Assembly (NCBI GenBank): GCA_965220315.1
Contig: CBDCPP010000001.1
Span: forward strand, 930,001 to 994,000
Reading direction: 5' to 3'
DNA length: 64,000 bases
From: JAPOXK01 sp965220315
Lineage (GTDB): Bacteria; Chloroflexota; Dehalococcoidia; Bin125
A model generated the notes under the pieces. It was given only the letters and a program-made list of their open reading frames with translations, searched no databases and had not been told where the DNA came from. The position numbers and the translations under genes are program-made. Positions within the stretch are counted from its first letter, which is position 1; every line of letters begins with the position of its first letter. Positions 51,494 through 60,867 of the stretch are shown piece after piece.

Positions 51494-53022
51494 CCCGCCA
51501 TCAATCCTTGCCCCCCGCGAGAGCGTTGCACCCAGGGATCAGAGCCTGCTGCTGGACTACCCTGCTCCCTACTCAGGGTGCCGGCGCTTGCTCCGTTTTG
51601 CTGTAGGAAGCTGGCCGCCGCGAATGCCGCGATATCGGTGTGGTCGGGCCGATCGTCGATCGTCAGGTGCATCGTACGTTCAACGTAGTCCGTGTCGATT
51701 TCGCCCGCGATGAAGTTGGGATCCTGCAACATTGCAATGTGGAACGGTACGTTAGTTTGCAGACCCAGCAACCGGAACTCGGAGAGGGCGCGCAGCATTC
51801 GCCGCCGAGCCTGCTCCCGGTCCAGGCCCCGCGCGATGATCTTCGCGAGCAGCGGGTCATAGTGGACGCCGACGATCATCCCGTTATAGAGGCCACTGTC
51901 GACGCGGATCCCCGGCCCCGCAGGCTCACGGTAATGATGCACAGTGCCGGTACTCGGTAGGAACCCCTGGTAGGGGTCCTCCGCTGCTACCCGGCACTCG
52001 ATCGCCCAGCCGCGCATCGTTAAGTCGTTCTCCGCGAACGCCAGCGGCTGCCCCGCTGCGACGCGCAACTGCTCCGCCACCAAGTCGACCCGCCAGACCA
52101 TTTCGGTCACGGGATGCTCGACCTGTAGCCGCGTGTTCATTTCCAAAAAGGCAAACTGGTCGTCGTCGTATACCAGGCACTCAACTGTGCCTGCATTCAC
52201 GTAGCCACACGCCTCCGCCACCTTGCGCGCCGCTTCCCGCATCCGCATCCGCAGTTCCGGGGTTATCGTCGGCGCCGGTGCCTCTTCGATCAGTTTCTGC
52301 CGGCGCCGTTGAATCGAGCACTCGCGCTCGCCGAGTGTGACGACTTGGCCTTGGTGGTCGGCGATTAACTGGATCTCGATATGGCGCACGGGGCGTAACA
52401 ACTTTTCGACATAGATCGCGTCGTCGCCAAACGCCGCGCGCGCCTCCTGCTGTGCGTTAGCGATCGCGCGCGGCAGCTCCTCGGCGTCGTTGACTTCACG
52501 GATTCCCTTGCCTCCGCCTCCTGCCGAGGCCTTGATCAAAAGCGGATACCCGATTTCCCGCGCTACCTGCTCCGCTTCAGATGGGTTCCGCACCGGCTCG
52601 ATCGTTCCAGGGATGAGCGGGACTCCTGCTGCTTGCAGGGTGCGGCGTGCTTCCAGCTTACTGCCCATCTTCTCTATCGCTTCCGGCGGCGGTCCGATGA
52701 AAACGAAACCCGCGTCGGTGCAGGCGCGCGCGAATTCCGCATTTTCCGCCAAAAAGCCATAGCCGGGATGCACCGCCTCCGCTTGGGAACGCCGCGCCAC
52801 ATCGAGGATTTTCTCGATCGCCAAGTAGCTCTCCGACGCCTCCGCTGGGCCGATCGTGTAGGCCTCATCCGCGTAGCGGACATGTGGCGCTGCCTGGTCT
52901 GCCTCTGAGCAGATCGCCACCGATTCCACCCCCAGATCCCGACAACCTCGCACAACGCGTAATGCGATCTCGCCGCGGTTGGCGACAAGCACTTTGCGGA
53001 ACGGAGGCGCGGTGTCCGTCAT
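51478..53022 (-). CDS. accC: Biotin carboxylase subunit of acyl-CoA carboxylase
   Basis: ATP-dependent carboxylation of biotin. 514 residues. KVLVANRGEIALRVVRGCRDLG, EAVHPGYGFLAENAEFA, the ATP-grasp Gly loop KASAGGGGKGIREV, ERECSIQRRRQKLIEEAPAP, EMNTRLQVEHPVTEMV and RMLRALSEFRLLGLQTN are all present. The C-terminus runs about 50 residues past the standard carboxylase end. ATG at 53022 fits; a longer start adds six residues. Overlaps the carrier gene by 16 bases. The pairing is of the propionyl/acyl-CoA carboxylase type rather than classic accBC, but this is a layout inference. Confidence 0.92.
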   Translation of the reverse strand: MTDTAPPFRKVLVANRGEIALRVVRGCRDLGVESVAICSEADQAAPHVRYADEAYTIGPAEASESYLAIEKILDVARRSQAEAVHPGYGFLAENAEFARACTDAGFVFIGPPPEAIEKMGSKLEARRTLQAAGVPLIPGTIEPVRNPSEAEQVAREIGYPLLIKASAGGGGKGIREVNDAEELPRAIANAQQEARAAFGDDAIYVEKLLRPVRHIEIQLIADHQGQVVTLGERECSIQRRRQKLIEEAPAPTITPELRMRMREAARKVAEACGYVNAGTVECLVYDDDQFAFLEMNTRLQVEHPVTEMVWRVDLVAEQLRVAAGQPLAFAENDLTMRGWAIECRVAAEDPYQGFLPSTGTVHHYREPAGPGIRVDSGLYNGMIVGVHYDPLLAKIIARGLDREQARRRMLRALSEFRLLGLQTNVPFHIAMLQDPNFIAGEIDTDYVERTMHLTIDDRPDHTDIAAFAAASFLQQNGASAGTLSREQGSPAAGSDPWVQRSRGGQGLMAGWRRN

Positions 53023-53126
53023 GGCGGGGAACCTATACACGGATCATGGATGTGTCCGCGATCATAGGACACTCTGTGGCTGCCAGGCTCTAGTCTGGTC
53101 GTTAAGCGCGTTACCGCCTGCTTAGC

Positions 53127-54953
53127 TCAAGTGCGGCGGTGCACTTCCTCCAATAGCTGCGACTGCAGATCGGCCACTGGCAGCACGCCGAGGTTCTTGC
53201 CGTCCCGACGCCGCACGGCCACCGCCGGCGCTGCTGCTTCCGCTTCACGGTCGCCTACTACCAGCATGTATGGCACCTTTTCCAGCTGCGCGTCGCGGAT
53301 CTTGGCATTCATCCGCTCGCTCCGTGCATCGACGTCGGCGCGCAGCCCCGCTGCCTTGAGCGAGGCAGCGACCCGCTGCGCGTATTCGACGTGCCGGTCC
53401 GCGATCGGGATCAACCGTGCCTGCACCGGCGCCAGCCACAGTGGGAAGGCGCCGCCATAGTGCTCGATCAGAACGGCGAAGAAGCGTTCCATGCTGCCCA
53501 GCAACGCGCGGTGCACCAGGTAGGGGCTGTGCTCCGCGCCGTCCTCACCCACGTAAGTCAGGCCGAAGCGCGTGCCCATGTTGAAGTCGAACTGCACGGT
53601 CGTCAGCTGCCACTCCCGCGCCAGCGCGTCGACGACCCTCAAGTCGATCTTGGGTCCATAGAACGCACCGCCTCCCTCGTCCACTTCGTATTCCAGCGCC
53701 GCCTCCGCCAGCGCCCGGCGCAGTGCCGCCTCCGCTACCTCCCAGGCCGCCGGCTCTCCCACGGCCTTTTCCGGCCGCGTCGATAGGAAGGCGGTGAAAG
53801 TGTCGAAGCCGAACGTGCGCAGCATCTCCACCGAGAACCGCACCACCTCCACGATCTCGGACTCCACTTGCTCGGGCGTGCAGAAAATATGCGCGTCATC
53901 CTGGGTGAAACCGCGCACCCGCAGTAGCCCGTGCATCGTCCCCGAGCGCTCGTAGCGGTACACCGTGCCCAGTTCCGCCAGTCGCAGCGGCAGCTCTCGG
54001 TACGACCGTCGTGCGTTGCGGTAGATCATGATGTGGAACGGACAGTTCATGGGCTTCGCGTAGAAGTCCTCGCCGTCCACCTCCATCGGCGCGTACATGC
54101 TCTCCTTGTAAAAATCCAGATGCCCACTGGTCTCCCACAGCCACGACTTTCCGAAGTGCGGCGTGTAGACCAGCTCGTAGCCGCCTTCTAGATGGGCCCG
54201 GCGCCAGTAGTCCTCCACCTCCAGCCGCACCCGTCCGCCCTTGGGATGCCAGAAGACCAGCCCCGGTCCTGCCTCTTCGTGCAGCGAAAACAGATCCAGG
54301 TCACGTCCCAAGCGTCGGTGGTCGCGCTTTTCCGCCTCTTCGAGCCGCTGCAAGTAGGATTCGAGTTCGGCTTCCGTGGGGAAAAGCGCGCCGTATACGC
54401 GTTGGAGCTGTGGCCGCGACTCATCGCCGCGCCAGTAGGCGCCGGCTACGTTCATGATCTTGAACGGCCCGATCTGTTTCGTGTGCTCCACGTGCCCGCC
54501 CCGGCAGAGGTCTGTGAAGTCGGCGTGGCTGCAGATCCCCAGCGTCTCGCCCGCGAACTCGTCGATCAGCTCCAGCTTGAACGGTTGGTCCGCGTAGCGT
54601 TGCCGCGCCTCCGCTTCCGTGATCGGTTCCCACACGAACGGGTGCTTCTTCGCCATCTCCTCGCGCATGCGCCGCTCGATCGTTTCCAGATCGTCCGGCG
54701 TCAACGGGCGTGGCAACAGAAAGTCGTAGTAGAACCCAGTATCGATCGGTGGCCCAATGGCGAGTTTGGCGTCCGGGAAAATCTCCAATACCACCTGCGC
54801 CAGTACGTGGGCGGCGGAGTGCCGCATCCGTCGCCGGAACTCCGCTTCATCAAGCTGGTCGGGCGACTCATCGAGACTCACGCCGCTGCCATCGGTCATC
54901 CTCGGCTTCGTCACGAGTTGCTCTTCAGCCACGCGTTCGTCGTCACCACTCAT
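53127..54953 (-). CDS. thrS: Threonyl-tRNA synthetase
   Basis: Charges tRNA-Thr. 608 residues. No TGS domain at the N-terminus; about 40 unconserved residues lead straight into the editing domain (MRHSAAHVLAQVVLEIFP, with HxxxH; CSHADFTDLCRGGHVEHT). Class II core: FSLHEEAGPGLVFWHPKGG, SGHLDFYKESMY, KPMNCPFHIMIY (zinc Cys), RYERSGTMHGLLRVRGFTQDDAHIFC and the motif 3 region LVHRALLGSMERFFAVLIEHY. Anticodon domain ends it. ATG has AGGA four bases upstream. thrS near infC-rpmI-rplT is a known clustering, here interrupted by the carboxylase pair. Confidence 0.96.
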   Translation of the reverse strand: MSGDDERVAEEQLVTKPRMTDGSGVSLDESPDQLDEAEFRRRMRHSAAHVLAQVVLEIFPDAKLAIGPPIDTGFYYDFLLPRPLTPDDLETIERRMREEMAKKHPFVWEPITEAEARQRYADQPFKLELIDEFAGETLGICSHADFTDLCRGGHVEHTKQIGPFKIMNVAGAYWRGDESRPQLQRVYGALFPTEAELESYLQRLEEAEKRDHRRLGRDLDLFSLHEEAGPGLVFWHPKGGRVRLEVEDYWRRAHLEGGYELVYTPHFGKSWLWETSGHLDFYKESMYAPMEVDGEDFYAKPMNCPFHIMIYRNARRSYRELPLRLAELGTVYRYERSGTMHGLLRVRGFTQDDAHIFCTPEQVESEIVEVVRFSVEMLRTFGFDTFTAFLSTRPEKAVGEPAAWEVAEAALRRALAEAALEYEVDEGGGAFYGPKIDLRVVDALAREWQLTTVQFDFNMGTRFGLTYVGEDGAEHSPYLVHRALLGSMERFFAVLIEHYGGAFPLWLAPVQARLIPIADRHVEYAQRVAASLKAAGLRADVDARSERMNAKIRDAQLEKVPYMLVVGDREAEAAAPAVAVRRRDGKNLGVLPVADLQSQLLEEVHRRT

Positions 54954-55335
54954 CGCTTCCTGAATACAGATCTCGCCCGGCGCCGCGATCGCTATCTTTA
55001 TAAGATCCTATGGGAGCATATACGTCTGGCAAGCGCACGGCGGTCTGCGGTGATCGGTACTTCCTGCTCGCGCTGGTATCCGATGCGAGGTTTTCGAACT
55101 CCTGCCCTTGCACTCCCGATGGGTGATTCTGGTCGAGGCCGGCAAAGGTCGAGCCGGTTCCATGGCACGTCGGCTTAGCCGCTCTCAGCGTTTCGCCAAC
55201 TGGAGCATCTCCGCATACTTTCAGTACCTGGAGATGGGCTGAGGTGCCGGTTCGGACTGCACGCGCGGAGGAGATATCGCTGGCTGTGGATCGCCTGACG
55301 GTCAGTCCCTATCTTGACAGAGGGGAAAGCTAACT
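54954..55335. other. Divergent thrS/MMPL intergenic region
   Basis: 382 bases. A thrS promoter candidate is at 55005-55032. ATCTT-TAT-AAGAT symmetry at 54994-55006 overlaps its downstream edge. Nearer the MMPL gene, one open frame reads EEISLAVDRLTVSPYLDRGES before a TAA at 55330-55332 and looks protein-like, but it is short and I cannot assign it. No T-box or riboswitch recognised. Confidence 0.45.
55005..55032 (-). promoter_or_regulatory. Promoter candidate of thrS
   Basis: On the minus strand TTGCCA (55027-55032) and TAGGAT (55005-55010) are 16 bases apart. TAGGAT matches the TAGCAT-type -10 seen at infC and tRNA-Val at five of six positions. About 50 bases of leader would precede the thrS ATG. 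Confidence 0.35.
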
Positions 55336-57615
55336 TTGATCGGTTCTCTCGTCCGGATCAGTGTGCGGCGTCCACTGGTGACCATCGGCGTGTGGGCCGC
55401 GCTGGTGGTGATTGCCGCCGTGATCACCTCCAATCTGCTCGATAGCGCGACCACGACCGAGTTTCGGCTGGCTGGCAGGTACGAGTCCGAGCGAGCGGCC
55501 GCCTTGCTGGAGGACAGGCTGCGCGGGCCGGAGAGGCTGGCCGAGATCGTCATCGTGCAGTCGCCGTCCCTGACAGTGGACGATCCCGTCTTCCGCGCCA
55601 AAGTGGAGGCGCTCCACGCCCAGATTCTCGCACTGGGGCCGGAGACGATCGAGGGGGGGATAGGCGGCGAGCCGCTGCATCACTACTACCAGGTCGCCGA
55701 TGCCGGAGACCGCATCAACCCGCCGCAGCGGGAGGTGCTGCTCTCGCTGATGGTCTCCGACGACCGCCGGACCGTCTTGTTGCACTACACCCTGGCCGGC
55801 AGCACGGATGAGGCTACCGAAAACGTCGAAGACGTCCTTCACGTTGTCGAGGAAGCGAACGGAGCGGACGACTTCCTCGTGCTCATTGGCGGAGATGCCA
55901 GCGTCGCTTTTGAGAACAACGAGTTGGCGGCTGAAGACCTGGAGAAGGGCGAGCAGGCTGGCATTCCGGTGGCGCTGATCGTGTTGCTGGGGCTCTTGGG
56001 CACCGTCGTTGCCACCCTGCTGCCGTTGGGGCTAGCGATCGTCTCCATCGCCGTCGCGCTGGCCGCGGTCTCGATCATTGGCCAACAATTCCAGCTGATC
56101 TTCTTCGTCCAGATGATGGTCGTCATGATCGGCCTGGCGGTGGGCATCGACTATTCGCTGCTGATCGTCTCCCGCTTCCGGGAGGAGATGGGCCGCGGTC
56201 TGTCGCCGAGAGACGCGGTCATGCGAGCGGGCGATACGGCGGGCCGCACGGTGCTGTTCAGCGGTGCTACCGTTGTGCTGGCCTTGATCGGGCTGCTGAT
56301 CGTGCCCGCGTCTTTCTACCAGTCGCTCGCCCTGGGCGCCATTCTCGTGGTCCTCGCGGCGCTGGCGGCGACCCTCACACTGCTACCCGCTGTGCTCGCG
56401 CTGCTCGGCCCCAAAGTGGACTTCCTCTCCATTCCCATCCTCGCCAGGTTCTCGCTGAAAAACGCCGAGACCTCTCGGCGGGGCCCCCAGGAACTCATGA
56501 CGCGCGCCGTGATGCGGTACCCGATCGTCAGTATTGTTCTGGTCGGCGCTCCACTGATCGCCCTGTCGTATTTTTACTTCGACATCGAAACTGGACTCAA
56601 CGACGTCAACAGCTTTCCCGACAAAGCTCGAACCAAGGAGGCGTTTCTCCTCTTTGAGGAGAAGTTCTCCGAGGGGACTGTCAGTCCCGCCGGATACCTC
56701 AGCCCGGCCGAGATCGTCATCGTCGGCGACATTGACGATCCCCAGGTGGATCAGGCGATCGGACACCTCGAGCAATCCCTTCTGGCCGACCCCACCTTCC
56801 CGGTTCCACCTGGGCGGGAAGTCAACGACGCCCGCGACCTCGCCCTGCTGACGCTCCCGTTCCCCGGAAAGCCGGCCAGCCCGGAGGCCGCCGAGGACAT
56901 GGCCACGCTCCGCGACCGGCACATTCCGGCCGCTTTCGTCGGTGTCGCGGCGGAGGTCTATGTCGGCGGCGTGACGGCCGAGGTCACCGACTTCTATGGC
57001 ATTGTCGATTTCTACACGCCGATTGTCTTTGTCTTCGTGCTTGGTCTCAGCTTCATCATCTTGATGATGGTCTTCCGCTCGATCGTCATCCCGATCAAGG
57101 CCATCATCATGAACCTGCTCTCCGTCGGCGCTACCTACGGGCTGCTGGTGCTGGTGTTCCAGAAAGGGGTCGCCACGGAACTGCTGGGGTTTCAACAGGC
57201 GGAGGTCATCGACGCCTGGATACCGCTGTTCCTCTTCGCCATCCTCTTCGGGCTTTCCATGGACTATCATGTCTTTCTGCTCAGCCGTATCCGGGAGCGC
57301 TACGACGAGACCGGCGACAACACCGAGGCCGTGAGCTACGGCCTGCGTTCGACCGGAAGGATCATCACCGGCGCCGCCCTCATCATGGTCGCGGTGTTCG
57401 GTGGATTCTCCATGGGGGAGACCGTCGTCAATCAGATCGTGGGCTTCGGCCTCGGTATAGCCGTACTGCTGGATGCGACGCTGGTGCGCTCGATCTTGGT
57501 TCCCGCTAGTATGGAGGTCTTAGGCAAGCGGAATTGGTACCTGCCACCGGCGTTGCGTTGGCTGCCCGACTTGCGAGTCGAGGCAAGCGACGAAAGTTCA
57601 GCGCACGGGCAGTAG
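55336..57615 (+). CDS. MMPL-family (RND superfamily) membrane exporter
   Basis: 759 residues with two halves of the RND fold. Each half has one helix, an outside loop, then five helices: first half from RRPLVTIGVWAALVVIAAVI, helices ALIVLLGLLGTVVATLLPLG, LIFFVQMMVVMIGLAVGIDYSLLIVSRF (conserved GxDYxL motif) and beyond; second half from PIVSIVLVGAPLIALSYF, with LFLFAILFGLSMDYHVFLLSRI carrying the matching Asp-Tyr. Proton-driven export of lipids or hydrophobic compounds is typical. TTG start is tentative. Upstream of the MpaB gene by 81 bases, so possibly co-transcribed. Substrate unknown. Confidence 0.9.
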   Translation: MIGSLVRISVRRPLVTIGVWAALVVIAAVITSNLLDSATTTEFRLAGRYESERAAALLEDRLRGPERLAEIVIVQSPSLTVDDPVFRAKVEALHAQILALGPETIEGGIGGEPLHHYYQVADAGDRINPPQREVLLSLMVSDDRRTVLLHYTLAGSTDEATENVEDVLHVVEEANGADDFLVLIGGDASVAFENNELAAEDLEKGEQAGIPVALIVLLGLLGTVVATLLPLGLAIVSIAVALAAVSIIGQQFQLIFFVQMMVVMIGLAVGIDYSLLIVSRFREEMGRGLSPRDAVMRAGDTAGRTVLFSGATVVLALIGLLIVPASFYQSLALGAILVVLAALAATLTLLPAVLALLGPKVDFLSIPILARFSLKNAETSRRGPQELMTRAVMRYPIVSIVLVGAPLIALSYFYFDIETGLNDVNSFPDKARTKEAFLLFEEKFSEGTVSPAGYLSPAEIVIVGDIDDPQVDQAIGHLEQSLLADPTFPVPPGREVNDARDLALLTLPFPGKPASPEAAEDMATLRDRHIPAAFVGVAAEVYVGGVTAEVTDFYGIVDFYTPIVFVFVLGLSFIILMMVFRSIVIPIKAIIMNLLSVGATYGLLVLVFQKGVATELLGFQQAEVIDAWIPLFLFAILFGLSMDYHVFLLSRIRERYDETGDNTEAVSYGLRSTGRIITGAALIMVAVFGGFSMGETVVNQIVGFGLGIAVLLDATLVRSILVPASMEVLGKRNWYLPPALRWLPDLRVEASDESSAHGQ

Positions 57616-57696
57616 ATTGCAAGTCTGGAGCCTCACGGTCACTGAATTGGATCCCGCAGTGGAAAAGGGTCATTCGAGGGCTTTGGGAGCATTGTC

Positions 57697-58905
57697 ATGG
57701 GCACCATGAATCCACCAATGGTTATACCAAGCGACTATAAGCAGGGGTATGAGATGGCCCGCGCAGTCGCGCCCGAGATGGCGTCCAACTACATCGCGCA
57801 CACGACCATTGGAGATCCGATAGCCGAAGCGATGACGGAGGATCTCGCCAAGTTCGACATGCAAGATTCACAGCGATTCATCCAGGCGGCTATGGATAAC
57901 GCAGGCGATGAGGCTCTTCGGGACGCGCCGGCCTCGCTGCGAGAATTCTTCGCGGAGGCGGACACTCCGCCGGATTGGTTTGATCCGTCGGCATTCGCCC
58001 CCGGCGTCCGCATGTTTCACAGGAATTCTAGAACGGTTCTGGTGGCGTTCGTCGCGGGTGTTCTGGTAGAAGGCTTTACAACGAATATCGCCAAGTCCTT
58101 CTTTATCACCGGGCGGGTGCGCGATCAGGGCGTCAGACGCTTGAAACAGAATAACCGCCACATGATGGATATATTCCTGCCCGGTGGCTTGGATAGGGAT
58201 GGGGACGGCTGGAAATTATCCGTTCGTATTCGGATAGTTCACGCACGACTTCGATACCTGCTGAACCACTCGGAGGAATGGGATGCGGAGGCTTGGGGCG
58301 AGCCGATCAGCGCGGCGCATCTGGGTTACGCTATTGCCGCTTTTTCAGCGAGGTTACTGAAACACATGAAAACCCTGGGATCTGTCTACAGCGACGAGGA
58401 GTACGAAAGCTTCATGGCCGTCTGGCGTTACTCCGGTTACTTGATGGGCATTCCCGAGACGATCCTATTCCGCGATGCGGATGACGCCCTGAAACTGTAT
58501 GACGTCGGTCTCCTGTGTGAGCCCAATACGGAGATTGAATCGATCGTGATGGCGCATTCTCTAATTAACTCCGCTCCCTTGATTGCTGGGATGACCGAGC
58601 CGGCCGCCCGCCGCGAGTTAGCTCGATACGCGTACCGGCTTTCGCGCGTAATCATTGGGACGGAGCTTGCCGACACGCTCTTGTTTCCTTCGAATCGTTC
58701 GGTCTTGGATTCCCTGGGAATTGTCCGGTCGTTTCGAATGCGAGAACGTTATAATCATGTCCTAGATAAGATGATTCCAGGACGTGCTCGAGGCAGCAGT
58801 TTCAATAGATTCTCAACTTTGCTCGAAACGTCGGTCTTCGATGAGGCGGGCATCAGCTACCGATTGCCCGACCACGTGTACGCGGAAGAGTCCAGCAAGT
58901 GGTGA
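57697..58905 (+). CDS. Oxygenase MpaB family protein (DUF2236, latex-clearing-like)
   Basis: 402 residues. The DUF2236 core spans about 100-330: FVAGVLVEGFTTNIAKSFFITGRV, VRRLKQNNRHMMDIFLPGG, RIRIVHARLRYLL (with the histidine at the position of the haem ligand in Lcp proteins) and WGEPISAAHLGYAIAAFSARLL. The core also holds SGYLMGIPETILF. Family members are haem oxygenases acting on isoprenoids or other hydrophobic chains. No signal peptide. Lower in GC than the exporter. A role with the MMPL exporter in handling a hydrophobic compound is inference. Haem binding is inferred, not shown. Confidence 0.85.
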   Translation: MGTMNPPMVIPSDYKQGYEMARAVAPEMASNYIAHTTIGDPIAEAMTEDLAKFDMQDSQRFIQAAMDNAGDEALRDAPASLREFFAEADTPPDWFDPSAFAPGVRMFHRNSRTVLVAFVAGVLVEGFTTNIAKSFFITGRVRDQGVRRLKQNNRHMMDIFLPGGLDRDGDGWKLSVRIRIVHARLRYLLNHSEEWDAEAWGEPISAAHLGYAIAAFSARLLKHMKTLGSVYSDEEYESFMAVWRYSGYLMGIPETILFRDADDALKLYDVGLLCEPNTEIESIVMAHSLINSAPLIAGMTEPAARRELARYAYRLSRVIIGTELADTLLFPSNRSVLDSLGIVRSFRMRERYNHVLDKMIPGRARGSSFNRFSTLLETSVFDEAGISYRLPDHVYAEESSKW

Positions 58906-59019
58906 GGCCGGCTAGCAGTCATCGAGGACCGTAGGCGCCAGAGCGGGACCGACTCGTTAGCCTCCTTTACGCGCCAAGTCGCACGGTGGGCGACATGACA
59001 ATGAGTCGGGCTATGGTTT

Positions 59020-59886
59020 ATGAGCGAGCGCCTCGCCGAAGGCGAGGGCTCCGAAGGTGCCGCCAGCGGCTCTCCACTGCTTTATGCTGTCGCCGTACAT
59101 GTTGGTGAGGTGCAGAAGACTGTGCTAAGACCTCTTGCGCTGGCCGCCGCAATCGTCGTGCTCACCTCCATCTGCCTCTCGTGCAGTGGTGGGTCCGATA
59201 CCGTCCGTATGGGAACGGAAGGGGCCTATCCCCCGTACAACTTCATTAACGAAAGCGGCGAGGTCGATGGATTCGAGAGGGAGCTGGGTGACGAGCTGTG
59301 CCGGCGTGCCGACCTCGAATGCACCTGGGTGACCAATGCATGGGACAGCATGATCCCCAACCTCATTGCGGGCAGCTACGACACCATCCTCGCCGGCATG
59401 AGCATCACCGATGAGCGTGACGCGGTGATCGATTTCACGCAGCCGTACATCCCGCCCAGTCCCTCGGTCTACATTGCGCAGGCTGGTGCGGGCGACGGGG
59501 TGGTCGCCGGCAAAGTGGCTGCTCAGGTAGCCACCATCCAGGCTGACTACCTGTCCCAATCGGGCGCGACGCTGTTGGAGTACGCATTGGCCCCGGAGCT
59601 CGTTGCTGCCGTCCTGAGCGGCGAGGTGGATGCCGCGCTGGTCGACTTGGGGTTTGCCCTGGACAGGCTGGAGGAGAGCGGAGAACGGCTGACCCTCGCC
59701 GGCCCCGAGGTGATGTTGGAGTCCGGTGTGGGCGTCGGCATTCGGGAGAGCGATGGCTGGTTGAAGGACAAATTGGACCGGGCCATCGATGGCATGAAGA
59801 GAGACGGCTCCTTGAATGCCCTCATCGAGCAGTGGTTCGGCCCGGACGCCGAGGTCTGGCCTAGCGTTGGTGACACGGGCTCCTGA
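59020..59886 (+). CDS. Extracellular solute-binding protein (amino-acid type)
   Basis: Up to 288 residues. The start is uncertain: the hydrophobic signal (VLRPLALAAAIVVLTSICLSC, about 35-55) is preceded by about 30 unlikely residues, and GTG at 59110 or 59119 would begin just before it. A Cys at the end of the signal suggests a lipoprotein, although the lipobox is imperfect. The SBP family 3 domain is clear: GTEGAYPPYNFINESGEVDGFEREL, ILAGMSITDERDAVIDFTQPY, and a second lobe from VAAQVATIQADYLSQSGATL to the terminal GSLNALIEQWFG. No permease or ATPase gene follows, so it is an orphan component. Confidence 0.85.
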   Translation: MSERLAEGEGSEGAASGSPLLYAVAVHVGEVQKTVLRPLALAAAIVVLTSICLSCSGGSDTVRMGTEGAYPPYNFINESGEVDGFERELGDELCRRADLECTWVTNAWDSMIPNLIAGSYDTILAGMSITDERDAVIDFTQPYIPPSPSVYIAQAGAGDGVVAGKVAAQVATIQADYLSQSGATLLEYALAPELVAAVLSGEVDAALVDLGFALDRLEESGERLTLAGPEVMLESGVGVGIRESDGWLKDKLDRAIDGMKRDGSLNALIEQWFGPDAEVWPSVGDTGS

Positions 59887-59957
59887 GGTAAGCGGGAGTT
59901 GCCGGAAGATTTGGGTAGCGCCGGCGCATTACAACGATGCGTAACGGAGGGATGGCG

Positions 59958-60457
59958 CTAACTCCGGCCCTCGACGTCCAGCGTGTCGAACACGGGTGCC
60001 ATGACCGTGACCGCGATCAATATGACCACTGTGTCGGAGACGACCGGCGTCAGTATGCGGCGCAGCAGCGAGAGGCGCGCCGCCAGCAGGAATTGAAACA
60101 GCGACGACACGACGATGAGGCTCACCATCGTGGACGGGCCGCCTTCCATCAAGGCCACGACGCAGACCGCGTTGAAAGCTCCCGACGTGCCCATGACCAG
60201 CACGTGCCCGGCCCCGATCCGCCCGACCCGGACGGCCTGGAGAACGGTGGTAACGCCGCTGATGAGCAACGCCGCGAAGACGGCCCACGACAGGTAACTC
60301 TCGGGCTGTTCGGCGATCCGGGCCACGATGACCACGGTCAGGACTACCGGCGCCACGATGACCATGGCGGCCTGAACGCCGGCGCCAATGGCTACAGCGG
60401 AAGGGGGCGCTCATGCGGTTCGTAACGGATGTGGTCGTTTACGTCTGTCGCGGCCAA
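59958..60457 (-). pseudogene. Truncated, frameshifted NCS2 uracil/xanthine permease
   Basis: Minus strand. DVNDHIRYEPHERPLP near 60420-60447 matches the typical N-terminus (RYEPDERPP) in one frame. Around 60393 the frame shifts; AIGAGVQAAMVIVAPVVL, SYLSWAVFAALLISGVTT, GRIGAGHVLVMGTSGAF and SSLFQFLLAARLSLLRRIL then follow to about 135 residues in another frame. The reading stops at 59958, although the family needs about 430-500 residues with up to 14 helices. So both a frameshift and a 3' truncation are present. Next to tRNA-Val. Confidence 0.8.
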
Positions 60458-60603
60458 GGGTCACACTTCGATCAGCCGCGTGGCGGCGCCGATCACCCCC
60501 GGAGTCCCTGCGCTAGGAAGGGGGAATCCTTTTCGGCTGCCGATGGCAACCACTCTCATCGGCGCAGTTCTTCCTAGGGGTAAGGGTTCCTATAGGCAAG
60601 TGA

Positions 60604-60680
60604 TGGTGGGCGATACTGGACTCGAACCAGTGACCTCTGCGATGTCAACGCAGCGCTCTAGCCATCTGAGCTAACCGCCC
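60604..60680 (-). tRNA. tRNA-Val (GAC)
   Basis: Cloverleaf on the minus strand. The acceptor GGGCGGT pairs with ATCGCCC, the anticodon loop TTGACAT sits between CTGCG and CGCAG giving anticodon GAC, and the T-loop is GGTTCGAGTCC. Discriminator A and an encoded CCA (60604-60606) end it. D-loop AGCTCAGATGGCTAGAGC. A promoter candidate lies upstream at 60715-60744. Confidence 0.96.
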
Positions 60681-60714
60681 TCGGCCCCTGTCCATACATG
60701 GCGCCGACCGATCG

Positions 60715-60744
60715 ATGCTACTCAGGCCCGAGCGAGACGGTCAA
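60715..60744 (-). promoter_or_regulatory. Promoter of tRNA-Val
   Basis: TTGACC (60739-60744) and TAGCAT (60715-60720) with an 18-base spacer on the minus strand, hexamers and spacing identical to those before infC. Start of transcription would fall near 60708, giving a leader of about 27 bases before the tRNA. Confidence 0.55.
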
Positions 60745-60867
60745 TCTGGACGCTGCCGACAGCCTTTCCGATGTGTCCCTATGCACTGCAGTCCAGAGCG
60801 ATGATCGGCTCCGTCAGTGATAAGATCGTTGCGGTAGTTCGCCCGCTCGCAGGGCGCGGACCAGTGT

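Noticed and set aside
55240..55332. Short open frame before the MMPL gene that could be the end of a regulator
   Set aside because: Only about 30 residues are open, with no helix-turn-helix or other motif, so it cannot be supported as a gene remnant.
59937..60425. Long plus-strand ORF opposite the permease remnant
   Set aside because: The translation is His/Asp/Arg rich and shadow-like, while the minus strand shows a clear NCS2 permease sequence.
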